Source of the DNA: Pseudomonas sp. BGr12
Lineage (GTDB): Bacteria; Pseudomonadota; Gammaproteobacteria; Pseudomonadales; Pseudomonadaceae
Assembly (NCBI RefSeq): GCF_030272895.1
Contig: NZ_JALRNF010000021.1
Span: 30,835-94,834, forward strand
Direction of reading: 5' to 3'
Length of the DNA stretch: 64,000 bases
The notes under the pieces were generated by a model. The model searched no databases, was not told the DNA's origin, and was given only the letters and a program-made list of their open reading frames with translations. This document shows, piece by piece, positions 35,001 to 43,115 of this stretch. How positions within the stretch are numbered: the stretch's first letter is position 1; every line of letters begins with the position of its first letter. A program made the position numbers and the translations under genes.

Positions 35001-38000
35001 GTTGTTGCCTGCCACAGCGCCCCCATGAAGATATTCGTTCCGGCATGCAGGGCGCGCAACAGGCCACCAGGCAGATACTCATACTCCGATCCTGCCAACA
35101 GCAGACCTTTATCGCTGTAGTGGTTATCGCAGACCAGGCGGTTGTCCACCTGTTCACGCAACAACCGGCCCTGACTGTCGAACTGTCGCGTGTATTGACT
35201 ACCGTTGAGTTTGAGCTTCTGCAGGGTGGAGGTAGGCCAGGATTCATTCTTGTGGAGTTTTCGTCCCTCGCTGTCCCAGCGATAGATCTCGTACCCACCA
35301 CGGTCGACCGCTTTGGCCAGCAAGTGACGGCTAAAGCGACAGTAAACCTCGACGTCCTGCTGCTCAACTTTAACGCCATCATGTTCTACGACAACGCTCT
35401 TGTAGCGATGGAGACCATCCTCCCGCCAGTGTTGCGTGAAAGCTTGCGATTGCTGCATGCCGTTCCAGCTGAGGACCGTGTGGGTATACTCTGACCAAGT
35501 GACCTGGCCATCGGTATGAATTGGTGTTGTCAGGCCCGACGAAACAGTTTGCACGCGCGCAGACCGTCGGCCCTTGGCTAGTGCCAGGCGTTGGTCATTA
35601 CGGGTGATCCCGTTGATTACAACGGAAGTGCGGACCTCCAGTTGTCCACTCCTGGAGGCTTCATAGCCATAGAATTTCAGTGCATTTGGAATCTCGTCGC
35701 CGTCGAGAACCTGGTATTCGTACATACAGGAGAGTGGAATATCTTGAAGGGCGTCAGTCGATGGGCATGATACGTTCCCAAGGGCATACAGCGCTGTGAG
35801 ATCACCCTCGAGCCCGGCTGAAGCATTGCCTCCTTCTCGAGGGTAGTACCACCAGCATGTTATGGTACCATCGGCAGCGATGCTCTTGCTCAGTTTACCC
35901 TCTAGGTTGTATTCGAAATACTGGGTGGTTTGCTCTTTTTCACCACCACTTTCAAAAATCGTTTCAATACTGGAGACCTGAGCGTAATCAAGGTTCTTAT
36001 GTGATTTATCAGGGTAATTCCAGCGAGTCGATTTCTGACCTTCGCCGTGGGCATGAATTTCACTAATGCGGCGGTTATGCTTGTCAAATGTATAATTTAT
36101 TCGGACGTTTGAGTCTGAGTTAAGCTCGGTTGAATGCTCGGCCGAGCGCGACAGGTAGTTTTCCTTGCTGTATTCGTAATAAGTAACCAGCGCCAGCTTG
36201 CTTCCTTCAGAGATCGAATGCACTGCAACGGCGGGTAGTGGAGGGCGAGCATTGTCAGGAAAGCACATAGCGCCTGCCAGGTAACTCACTCGCTCGAGCT
36301 GGCCGCTGGAGCTTTCTACGCTCACAAGAATATGATCAAGTGTCGGATCAGGAGCGTATCCGTATCGCATGAAGCTGCCGGTGTCGGAACGCGAAATTTG
36401 CTCCAGCAAATAATTATTAAGTTTAAGCCTTAGCTTGAATGCGGAGTCTGGATTGGTGCTTGACGACTGAACTGACTCGTTGTTTTCAGTGAGATTGAGT
36501 AAAGCGGTATTTGGCCAGAGGCGTAATTCTACAGCGTCTTTTGAATAGTCAGCACTGAATAGCTCGGCGTTTGCCGAAGAGATTTTTTTAAGAAGATACT
36601 GCCAGTTCACGCACTCCCATTGAACATGAAATGATCCACCTTGGGGTGTATAAATTGTCGTGGGCAGGAGATACATGAATGGGCGTTTTATGATGGCCAG
36701 TTCACGTTTTAGCTGCTTACTGAGAGGCGTGTCCTTTTTTGACTCGATCTCCCAGGCATTCAAGTCATCCGGATTGCTGTTCTTGAAGAATTTTTCGACA
36801 GAATAACAAAAGCGTTGCCAGGTGCTTCGTTGAGCATCCCATTTGGCCATAGTCTGGTCGATTCGAGAATACAGCTCTTTACTCACAACTTTCTCTGTCA
36901 TGGCTTTGAGCTGGGCGAGATATTGTTTGTTGTGCTCCGCAGATTCTTGTCCAGAGACGCGGGTCAGATATTCATATTTCCCAGAAGGAAACCGTATTGT
37001 CATCTCCGAGGCATCTGCATTGCTGGATACCCAGCAGGGCGAACGTTTTACAATCTCGCCATTTTTCAGGTTCGCCCACTCTTCATCTGTGAAGCGAATC
37101 ACCTCTCCGGTGTATAGTTTCAGACAGCGCTCCCGGTTTTCGAAACTGGAGAACTGAAATGCCCAACCATCTCCCAGACCGGCTTCATTACCCCGTAGGG
37201 CAGAATAGTGCAGGGTAAGGTCCAGACTGCCTTCTTCCGCTTCAAGCGCATGGAGGGTCGCTACCGGGTAGTGGGAATGGAACAAGCCAGTTTGCGGGTT
37301 AACGCCCGTTTCCGTTTCACCTTCGGTATCGAACAAATCACTACCAACTGTATTCCCATAGTCCTCGCACAGGTGGCTGGTAGGTTGGTACTGTGCTTTT
37401 TGGGGGTGCCCCTGGAAACGTAAAGTTTCCAGTTTTTTCCAAAGCTCAGTTTCGGTCGAAAGCCCGACATCGGCAACAGCGACTTCAGTACCAGTATAGC
37501 TATCGGCGAGATGAATATAGAACCGGTATATCCCAACATGCCAGGATTGTCCATTTGCGGGTGAAAGCTGAACGAATGGCCCGTCACTGGCTGTCCCGAC
37601 TCGCATGCTGGGTTTATACAAGACCAAATCGGTATGGCCGTTGGTATTATTAGGGACCGTGAATCTGCCGTCGCTGACTAGATACTCACCTTCGACTGAC
37701 AAACATCTTGCTATTTGCTTTAGTAGTAAGGCTGTTCTTCCGGTGTTGAGTTGGCGTGCCAATGATTCGTCAACTTCGAACATCCATACCAGCCGCTCGA
37801 CTGCATCGCAGCTAGTTGCTAATCTAATGTCTTTTAACCACATCATGGATAATAGGTTCTCACCCCGGGGGTGTAGTACGCTATTCGAGGGGGAGCGCCA
37901 AGAGAGGGTGTGCTCCTTTTGATTTTTAAGTATTAATCCCCAGTCTTCCGTTAAGTAAATACTACCTGGGTATTTGGCTTCGACCCAGACCAAAGGAATA

Positions 38001-38944
38001 TAGGCCGTTGACCATATTGACTGTGCACGTAGCAAGGTGTTCTGCATTTCAGCTTTGCTTTTGTTTTCTGCAGCAATAGGCTCGTTGAAATCAGATATAT
38101 CGCTCAAGCGAAAATGTTGTGAATTTTTCAGCTTCAAATCATCGGACTTTTCGAGTAGAGGCGCATCGGGCTCAGGCTCGATGACCTGTGTGTCATCCAC
38201 AAAGCGAGAGACAGTGACCGCGAGATCAGAGCCCTGCGGTACCCATAATGCGTTTTCTTCGGCATGTGGCTTGAAGCCTTCTTCGGCATTCCAGGTGCTC
38301 CTTCGGGATGACCACCTCCCTGCTCTTAGGAAATTACTTTCTCTGTTGATTTGTTCGCACAGGGCTGTTGGCCAGCTGTCTGACGTGCAGGTGTGTTCAA
38401 TGCACTCATACAATCGTTGGCTACGGATGTCTCGAACTTCCACCCAGATCTTGCTATCGTGTTCAACCTGCGCGCTGCCCTCCAGTCGCAGTGCCTCCAC
38501 CCAGTTTTCTTTGACTGGGTTGGTCGTGAAACTGCGGTTTTCGTGCCCGTAATGCCAAAGCCTGTTGTTCTTCACCTCTGCGTTGGTTTCGGTATCCTCC
38601 AGGGCTACCAGGCTGCTTCCGTTCCAAGTACCTGCCTTCAGATGTTTACCGGTACTATTGATGTGGTTGCAGAAATGATAAGACCAGGAAGCGGGGTTTA
38701 AGTGGATTTCCTTTTGTGCGTACTTAATATGCTCAAGCATTTTTCCCGTTGTGGAGTTTATCAGGTAAGCATGTATGCTAACTTTCTGCGGTGCAGGCAG
38801 GGTCAGAGTCCCGTTGTCAATCTTACAATTAAAGCTCAATGAGCAGTCACTTACCCACGGGCTCAGGGTGCTCGCGGAGTACTCACGGTTGAAACCGTTG
38901 TTGGCGTACTGCATTGTCGCATCGGACCAAAGTTGCTGAGTCAT
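32012..38944 (-). CDS. RHS-repeat protein with C-terminal toxin-like domain
   Basis: This 2310-aa protein contains many YD/RHS repeats (RYDYDAENRLAAVYD, LGYDANGRLSRDSQGRHLQYNQLGRLVRVTNAKG) and the core end YHLGNRYYDPVERCFYQRDGWSPLGAGGINDRAYCGGDPVNLHDPSGH. The core ends near residue 1959. The last 351 residues hold a hydrophobic stretch (IWGGVAILGATAAVLLAIPTGGASLVIAGALFAATVVSVG) and an unrecognised domain with HFYTGVHGAP and HHIYAFCHGRND. The N-terminal 550 residues are also unrecognised; no PAAR or signal peptide is seen. The start at 38944 (MTQQLWSD) has GGAG upstream. The gene is AT-richer than its neighbours, and no immunity gene follows. Confidence 0.88.
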   Translation of the reverse strand: MTQQLWSDATMQYANNGFNREYSASTLSPWVSDCSLSFNCKIDNGTLTLPAPQKVSIHAYLINSTTGKMLEHIKYAQKEIHLNPASWSYHFCNHINSTGKHLKAGTWNGSSLVALEDTETNAEVKNNRLWHYGHENRSFTTNPVKENWVEALRLEGSAQVEHDSKIWVEVRDIRSQRLYECIEHTCTSDSWPTALCEQINRESNFLRAGRWSSRRSTWNAEEGFKPHAEENALWVPQGSDLAVTVSRFVDDTQVIEPEPDAPLLEKSDDLKLKNSQHFRLSDISDFNEPIAAENKSKAEMQNTLLRAQSIWSTAYIPLVWVEAKYPGSIYLTEDWGLILKNQKEHTLSWRSPSNSVLHPRGENLLSMMWLKDIRLATSCDAVERLVWMFEVDESLARQLNTGRTALLLKQIARCLSVEGEYLVSDGRFTVPNNTNGHTDLVLYKPSMRVGTASDGPFVQLSPANGQSWHVGIYRFYIHLADSYTGTEVAVADVGLSTETELWKKLETLRFQGHPQKAQYQPTSHLCEDYGNTVGSDLFDTEGETETGVNPQTGLFHSHYPVATLHALEAEEGSLDLTLHYSALRGNEAGLGDGWAFQFSSFENRERCLKLYTGEVIRFTDEEWANLKNGEIVKRSPCWVSSNADASEMTIRFPSGKYEYLTRVSGQESAEHNKQYLAQLKAMTEKVVSKELYSRIDQTMAKWDAQRSTWQRFCYSVEKFFKNSNPDDLNAWEIESKKDTPLSKQLKRELAIIKRPFMYLLPTTIYTPQGGSFHVQWECVNWQYLLKKISSANAELFSADYSKDAVELRLWPNTALLNLTENNESVQSSSTNPDSAFKLRLKLNNYLLEQISRSDTGSFMRYGYAPDPTLDHILVSVESSSGQLERVSYLAGAMCFPDNARPPLPAVAVHSISEGSKLALVTYYEYSKENYLSRSAEHSTELNSDSNVRINYTFDKHNRRISEIHAHGEGQKSTRWNYPDKSHKNLDYAQVSSIETIFESGGEKEQTTQYFEYNLEGKLSKSIAADGTITCWWYYPREGGNASAGLEGDLTALYALGNVSCPSTDALQDIPLSCMYEYQVLDGDEIPNALKFYGYEASRSGQLEVRTSVVINGITRNDQRLALAKGRRSARVQTVSSGLTTPIHTDGQVTWSEYTHTVLSWNGMQQSQAFTQHWREDGLHRYKSVVVEHDGVKVEQQDVEVYCRFSRHLLAKAVDRGGYEIYRWDSEGRKLHKNESWPTSTLQKLKLNGSQYTRQFDSQGRLLREQVDNRLVCDNHYSDKGLLLAGSEYEYLPGGLLRALHAGTNIFMGALWQATTQNNGRIDHETDAEITSTLLGSTVLSETAQHATTQADGSVIVRDSLYLPNIEGAVHNSLRHFDPLGRLVKHERVESRQVATIEYDELDRPVVFVQPDGTRIERVYYGLSNAVEKLLWVTQEGDGHSTVVPLIVQTFANGKRSQEEMGSFRFGYTDGQVTLPDMTSLSSQASPQGSTLTWTKDGSVVDQSIVVEQADNLRTVRATSPAGTNEQTIDGLRVGTFEHLVEMNDKNWQVSTSRRGPRAEFQGKVQCSSRGLWQSRQSIAGPSARAFRDAQDRVVCLIEGNLVQRFEYDDRSQLERHEVFDGQQRMVRELQWDDLGQETRRSYSVDGAVQLVLEREYHASGQLKMRRTFYEGELRLTETFDYDALTSRLARYHCSGVEDALPTDDSGYRFIQQDFVHDALGNLRECATTYSDQSTRMQTYTYDQNHPTLRIQELADGQQCHLGYDANGRLSRDSQGRHLQYNQLGRLVRVTNAKGSLLTRYDYDAENRLAAVYDVEQQRTCELLYELDGELAAEVWFDENHQELHRTCFFGMAQQTLTADQVQTTFVFQDPHSGVIGVTGAPPISFGPYGEHDGACPTARGYNGQWRDPVLGGYHLGNRYYDPVERCFYQRDGWSPLGAGGINDRAYCGGDPVNLHDPSGHIMLSRWGQEHQLSEMNKLIASFDPPQPPVDDRPWHVRMMSTLIWGGVAILGATAAVLLAIPTGGASLVIAGALFAATVVSVGLHIASEAIRYTNPKLSSILGGISTAIDIATIVPSVAYAAGRLIRWSVSKIGKLATRVQAVVSSSRAGSALGQGGAASERALHFNDVYKQTNVIRTPNYRQHLQWYQETVNNPGQPTRHFWGANTRIIGSDLDDPIQQIARRGSASDVHFYTGVHGAPEGNNWLDVFSNKPKNLLRSVFFQRKPISVIRHPQLDYPDFFREDMLKLSRNNPFPNKRAIYVHELDSQTALHTLNTNEVLEGHHIYAFCHGRNDERFLHMYNRASVTGYDK

Positions 38945-39003
38945 GACAAATCTCCAGCAGAGGACAGGCGGAGGCTTGATTAGATGCCTGGTCATTCAGC
39001 CGA

Positions 39004-39060
39004 GCAACTGACAAAAATGTCAGTTGCTAATCGACTGTTATCGACTGTTATCGACTAGAG
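39004..39060. repeat. Palindrome plus three 10-bp tandem repeats upstream of the RHS gene
   Basis: GCAACTGACA (39004-39013), AAAA and the exact complement TGTCAGTTGC (39018-39027) form a perfect 10-bp inverted repeat. Next come TCGACTGTTA twice and TCGACTAGAG (39031-39060), a helical-turn direct repeat. Both lie 60-115 bp upstream of the RHS start and may be regulator sites. Confidence 0.6.
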
Positions 39061-39467
39061 ACAACGCTTGTTCTGGTGGTCGTCGAGCCCTGCCGGGTTC
39101 GCCATTTGCAGGTTTGTCGAGTTTCAAGCCCCCCGGGCAGGGCAATGCAGTCGCCAAGCGGCGCCGGCGCTTTCAAACAAATGGGGTGGCAGGTAAGCCT
39201 GGAGCCCCGCCGGGCCGAGGCGCCCACCGCGCCAGCCCGACGCTTAGCCCTTGGCCGTAGCTGCACCACCCAGGTATCCAGCGCACCATTTCCATGAAAT
39301 ACCGTTCTACCTTGAAACTTATAGAGCTTCCGTTTTTGTAACGAAAAACCGCTGCCCTCCGCTTATTACACCCACTGACTCGATTTACTGCCGCTCCTTA
39401 CCTATGTACTACCAAGCTCCAATCATCCGGGTTTCTCCTGTTGGCTCCCCAAAACAGGAATATCCTC
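39061..39467. other. Intergenic region without a recognised gene
   Basis: This 400-bp stretch separates the divergent RHS and LRR genes. It has GCCCTGCC (39087-39094) and its complement GGCAGGGC (39136-39143), and shares CCCTGCCGGGTTC with the leader at 30808-30820. The last 170 bp are AT-richer and probably hold the promoter of the LRR gene. No convincing coding sequence was found. Confidence 0.5.
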
Positions 39468-42400
39468 ATGCATACCCTCAGCCTCCCCAACCCACACCAA
39501 TCCTTCCTCGAACAAAAACTCCCCACCTGGACCCACCACCTCTCCTCCTCCGACTGGCAACGCCTTCGCCAACCCCTACGAATCCCCTCAGAACGCCTGA
39601 CCCAATCCCCAACAGGCACACCCCCACTCACCAGCCAAACCCAGTGGCAAACCGCCAACCACACCCTGGCAAACGCGCTTCACGGTCTCAAAAGCCCCCT
39701 CGATTTCGCCGAACCGCTGCTGCAATCACACCTGCAACACACCCACAACCTCACCTTGGACGTACGCCGCGCCCAACTCGTCGAATACGTGTCGATCTCG
39801 GCCCGCCGCCAACCACCCCGCCAGGTACAACGCAAACCGATCAGCCTGTTACAGGCCGCCCTGCACAACTTCCCTCTCGACCAGCCATTCGAACGCCCCA
39901 GCTTCATCCAGCCCGCACTCGCACCGCTGGACACACCCGACCCCACCCGGGCTGCAGCCTTGCGACCCCAGGACTTCGCCACGCTGTGCCGCGAACTGGA
40001 CCTGGGCCAGGCCTATCAAGCCCACCTGGACCGCTACTTCACCGACGCCACCGGCCGCCTCTGGATCGACGCGACGCGGGCGCGCCTGCGGGTCGATATG
40101 CAGGTGGCACGCGGGGCCTCGCGGATCAGCGCGTCGCAACAAGAACAACTGCTGCTACTGGTCGATGGCATCACACCGAGGCTGCAGGTGCGCCAGCCGA
40201 CCCTGTTCGGCATCCCCCTGCACGACATGCTGTTGCTCGACCACCCCGACCAGACGATCACGGCCTGGCTGCCGGGCGACAACCGCCTGCCCCTGACCGC
40301 CCATGCCAACTTGCAGGACCTTGCCGGGCAGTTGAAACAGCGCCTCTGCCTGGCCGACTTTCGCCGCTACTTCCTCGGTTTCGTCCCCCGCGACCAGCAG
40401 GCCCATGTGCTGAGCCTGTTGCGTTACCACCTGTCATTGCTCGACGCCGATGCCGACAGCGACTGGGTCCTGCCGCTGGATGCCGAGCTGCACCTGGGCG
40501 AGCAGCCGATCGAGGGTGATGTGTTCGCCTGGCTGTGGCAGCAGCATGGGCAACGGGTACGGGACGAAGCCCGGCAACTGGCGGTGCCCACGGCCGAGGC
40601 CGACGCCCGGCATCTGCAGGCCATTCGCAGCCTATGGGCAAATGGCGCGCTGGCCTTTCTCAATGCCGCGGCGTTTTTTATCCCGGGCCTGGGCGCGGTG
40701 ATGATGGGTGTCACCGCCCTGCAACTGGCGGGCGAAGTCTTCGAAGGCATAGAATCCTGGCAGCAGGGCGATGTCGATACCGCCTTCGCCCACCTGGAGT
40801 CGGTGGCCCTGAATGCAGCGCTGATCGGTGGATTTGCCGTGGCCGGCACGGTGACGCCCAGGCTGTTCAACAGCCCGTTGATGGAGGGGCTGGTCAAGGT
40901 TCGGCGGGCCGATAGCCGTGAGCGTCTGTGGAAGCCCGACCCGGCCCCCTACAGGTCTACGCAGCCCTTGCCGCCGGGGCTGTCGACCAACGCGCTGGGG
41001 CAGTATGTGACGGGCGACAGGTACTTCATCAAGCTCGACGGAGCCGTGCATGAGCAGCGTTTCGATCCGCAGCTGCAGCAGTGGCGCCTGGTCCATCCCT
41101 ACACCCCCAACGCCTACGAACCCGTGCTCGAACACAACGGCCAGGGCAGTTGGCGCCTTGAGCACGAGCAGCCCCTGACCTGGACCACCACACGCCTGCT
41201 GCGGCGCATCGGCCCGCTGTGCGAGGGGCTTGCAGACGCCGAGCTGGAGCAGGCGCGGCTGATCAGCGGCACTTCTGCCGACCAGTTGCGGCGCATGCAG
41301 GTGGACAACAGCGCCCCGCCCCCGCTGCTGGCCGACACGCTGGAGCGCCTGCAGGCCTTGCGCACGCTCAAGGCCCAGGGCCGCTCGATAGCGGATTTCG
41401 AAGCGGTGTATGACCCGCCCGGCGACAGCGACGCGCGTGTCGTCGAGCTACAGGCTCGCTACCCACGCCTGAGCCGTCCTCTGGCCCGGCGCCTGTTGCA
41501 CGATCAACAAGCCCAGCAGGTCAATGACGCCCTGCCCCTAGTACGCGCCTTCGAAGGGCTGTACCTGCCGGCATTGCTCAACCAGGACAGTGAGCGCCTG
41601 ATCTTCAAGGCGGTCGAGCAACTCCAGGACTGGCCTGCGCAACTGCGCATCGAACTGCGCGCTGGCAGTGCCGAGGGGCCGCTGCTGGCCCGGATCGGCA
41701 GCCTCAAGGCCCTGCAGCAGCAGGTGCTGGTCAAGTCGGCCGAAGGCTATCGCCATGCAGGGCAGGCCCAGGCCGGTGGCCTGTACCAGGCGCTGTTCGA
41801 TGCCCTGCCCCAGGCCCGACGCCTGGCACTGGGCGACGCCCGGGCACTTGAGCAGCAGGTGCAAACCCTGGCGACGGCCCAGCGCCATCAGGTGGCCCGC
41901 TGGCTGTGGTCCCACCAGGCGTTCGAGTGGCCTGCACAGGGGCGCTTGCGTGGCGGTGTCGACCCGCTGCATGGCTACCCGCCCCAGAACGTTTCGCAGC
42001 ATCCGCTGGCGGCACGCTATCGTCGTCTGTTCCCGATGCATTCGGACGAGCAGATGCTGTTCGACTTCAATGACTGGCGTCAGCACTGGCTCGACGCTGC
42101 CACCCGGTTGCGTGAGCTTGAGGACCAGTACCAGAGCCTGCGCACCTCACTGGAACAATGGCACGGCGGCCACCCGCCACGGCAGAAGGCGGCCAGGGCC
42201 ATCCAGGACAGTTGGCAGCACACGAGCCTGCGCAACGTGGAGAATAACCAGGTGATCCATGCCCTCGATCTGACCAGTCTTGAGTTGAGCGATGCCGACC
42301 TTGCCGAGCTTCAATTGCCACCCGGTTTCGAGCATGTGCAGGAACTGGAGCTGACCGGCAACCCGGGCATCACCCGGCTGCCGCAGCACTGGTTGCCGCG

Positions 42401-43115
42401 CTTGCCGGCGCTGCGACGCCTGACCCTGATTGCCTGTCGCTTCGACCAGGTGCCCGAGGTGCCGGCACCTGAGCGCCTGCTGGCCCTGGACCTTGAACGC
42501 AATCGCATCACCTGGAACGCGCAGCAGCAAACGCGGCTCGATGGCTACCTGAACCTGGAGATCCTCGACCTGTCCGACAACCCGCTGATCGAGGCCCCGA
42601 ACCTGGCCGCGCTGCGCCGGTTACAAAGCCTGGACCTTTCCGGTTGTTGCCTGACGCAATTGCCCGAGGCCTTGCGGGAGATCGAAGCCCCCTACTGGCT
42701 GAACCTGTCGAACAACCAGTTCACCCACCTGCCGGACGACCTGCAGTTGTCTGCCGAGGCCGCCAAAGTGCTGGATCTGGAAAGCGATGCCCTGGCCCCC
42801 CGGGTGTACGAACAGGTCGACGCCTATTACGACCAGTATCAGATCGACCTGCTGGTGCCCGACTTCGACTACGAGGAGCTGCTGCTGGAGACCACCGCCG
42901 AGCACTGGCAGATCTGGCAGCGCTTGCCACTGCAGTACCGGCGCGACCTGCGCGACTTGTTGCAGGCCGAGCCGTTCCTTCACCGGCCCGACTTTGGCCG
43001 TGAACAACTCTGGCACCAGCTTGAACGCCTGGACAGCGACATGCTGTTCCGGGCCGTAGCCTTGACCCGCCCGGCCCGCGAGTTGCTTACGCTGCAGATC
43101 ACCGTCATCGGGTAG
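39468..43115 (+). CDS. DUF6543 / leucine-rich-repeat effector-like protein
   Basis: This 1215-aa protein resembles Pseudomonas LRR effectors. It has a DUF6543-like N-terminus, a hydrophobic stretch (FLNAAAFFIPGLGAVMMGVTALQLAGEVF) near residue 410, and about six leucine-rich repeats near the end (VQELELTGNPGITRLP, LNLEILDLSDNPLIEAPNLAALRRLQSLDLSGC, YWLNLSNNQFTHLPDDL). Family members often continue into a NEL-type E3 ubiquitin ligase domain with a C-x-D active site. Here the protein stops about 105 residues after the repeats and has no cysteine there. Start 39468 (MHTLSLPNPHQ) has AGGAA upstream. The 3' end overlaps the convergent EAL gene by 11 bp. Confidence 0.8.
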   Translation: MHTLSLPNPHQSFLEQKLPTWTHHLSSSDWQRLRQPLRIPSERLTQSPTGTPPLTSQTQWQTANHTLANALHGLKSPLDFAEPLLQSHLQHTHNLTLDVRRAQLVEYVSISARRQPPRQVQRKPISLLQAALHNFPLDQPFERPSFIQPALAPLDTPDPTRAAALRPQDFATLCRELDLGQAYQAHLDRYFTDATGRLWIDATRARLRVDMQVARGASRISASQQEQLLLLVDGITPRLQVRQPTLFGIPLHDMLLLDHPDQTITAWLPGDNRLPLTAHANLQDLAGQLKQRLCLADFRRYFLGFVPRDQQAHVLSLLRYHLSLLDADADSDWVLPLDAELHLGEQPIEGDVFAWLWQQHGQRVRDEARQLAVPTAEADARHLQAIRSLWANGALAFLNAAAFFIPGLGAVMMGVTALQLAGEVFEGIESWQQGDVDTAFAHLESVALNAALIGGFAVAGTVTPRLFNSPLMEGLVKVRRADSRERLWKPDPAPYRSTQPLPPGLSTNALGQYVTGDRYFIKLDGAVHEQRFDPQLQQWRLVHPYTPNAYEPVLEHNGQGSWRLEHEQPLTWTTTRLLRRIGPLCEGLADAELEQARLISGTSADQLRRMQVDNSAPPPLLADTLERLQALRTLKAQGRSIADFEAVYDPPGDSDARVVELQARYPRLSRPLARRLLHDQQAQQVNDALPLVRAFEGLYLPALLNQDSERLIFKAVEQLQDWPAQLRIELRAGSAEGPLLARIGSLKALQQQVLVKSAEGYRHAGQAQAGGLYQALFDALPQARRLALGDARALEQQVQTLATAQRHQVARWLWSHQAFEWPAQGRLRGGVDPLHGYPPQNVSQHPLAARYRRLFPMHSDEQMLFDFNDWRQHWLDAATRLRELEDQYQSLRTSLEQWHGGHPPRQKAARAIQDSWQHTSLRNVENNQVIHALDLTSLELSDADLAELQLPPGFEHVQELELTGNPGITRLPQHWLPRLPALRRLTLIACRFDQVPEVPAPERLLALDLERNRITWNAQQQTRLDGYLNLEILDLSDNPLIEAPNLAALRRLQSLDLSGCCLTQLPEALREIEAPYWLNLSNNQFTHLPDDLQLSAEAAKVLDLESDALAPRVYEQVDAYYDQYQIDLLVPDFDYEELLLETTAEHWQIWQRLPLQYRRDLRDLLQAEPFLHRPDFGREQLWHQLERLDSDMLFRAVALTRPARELLTLQITVIG

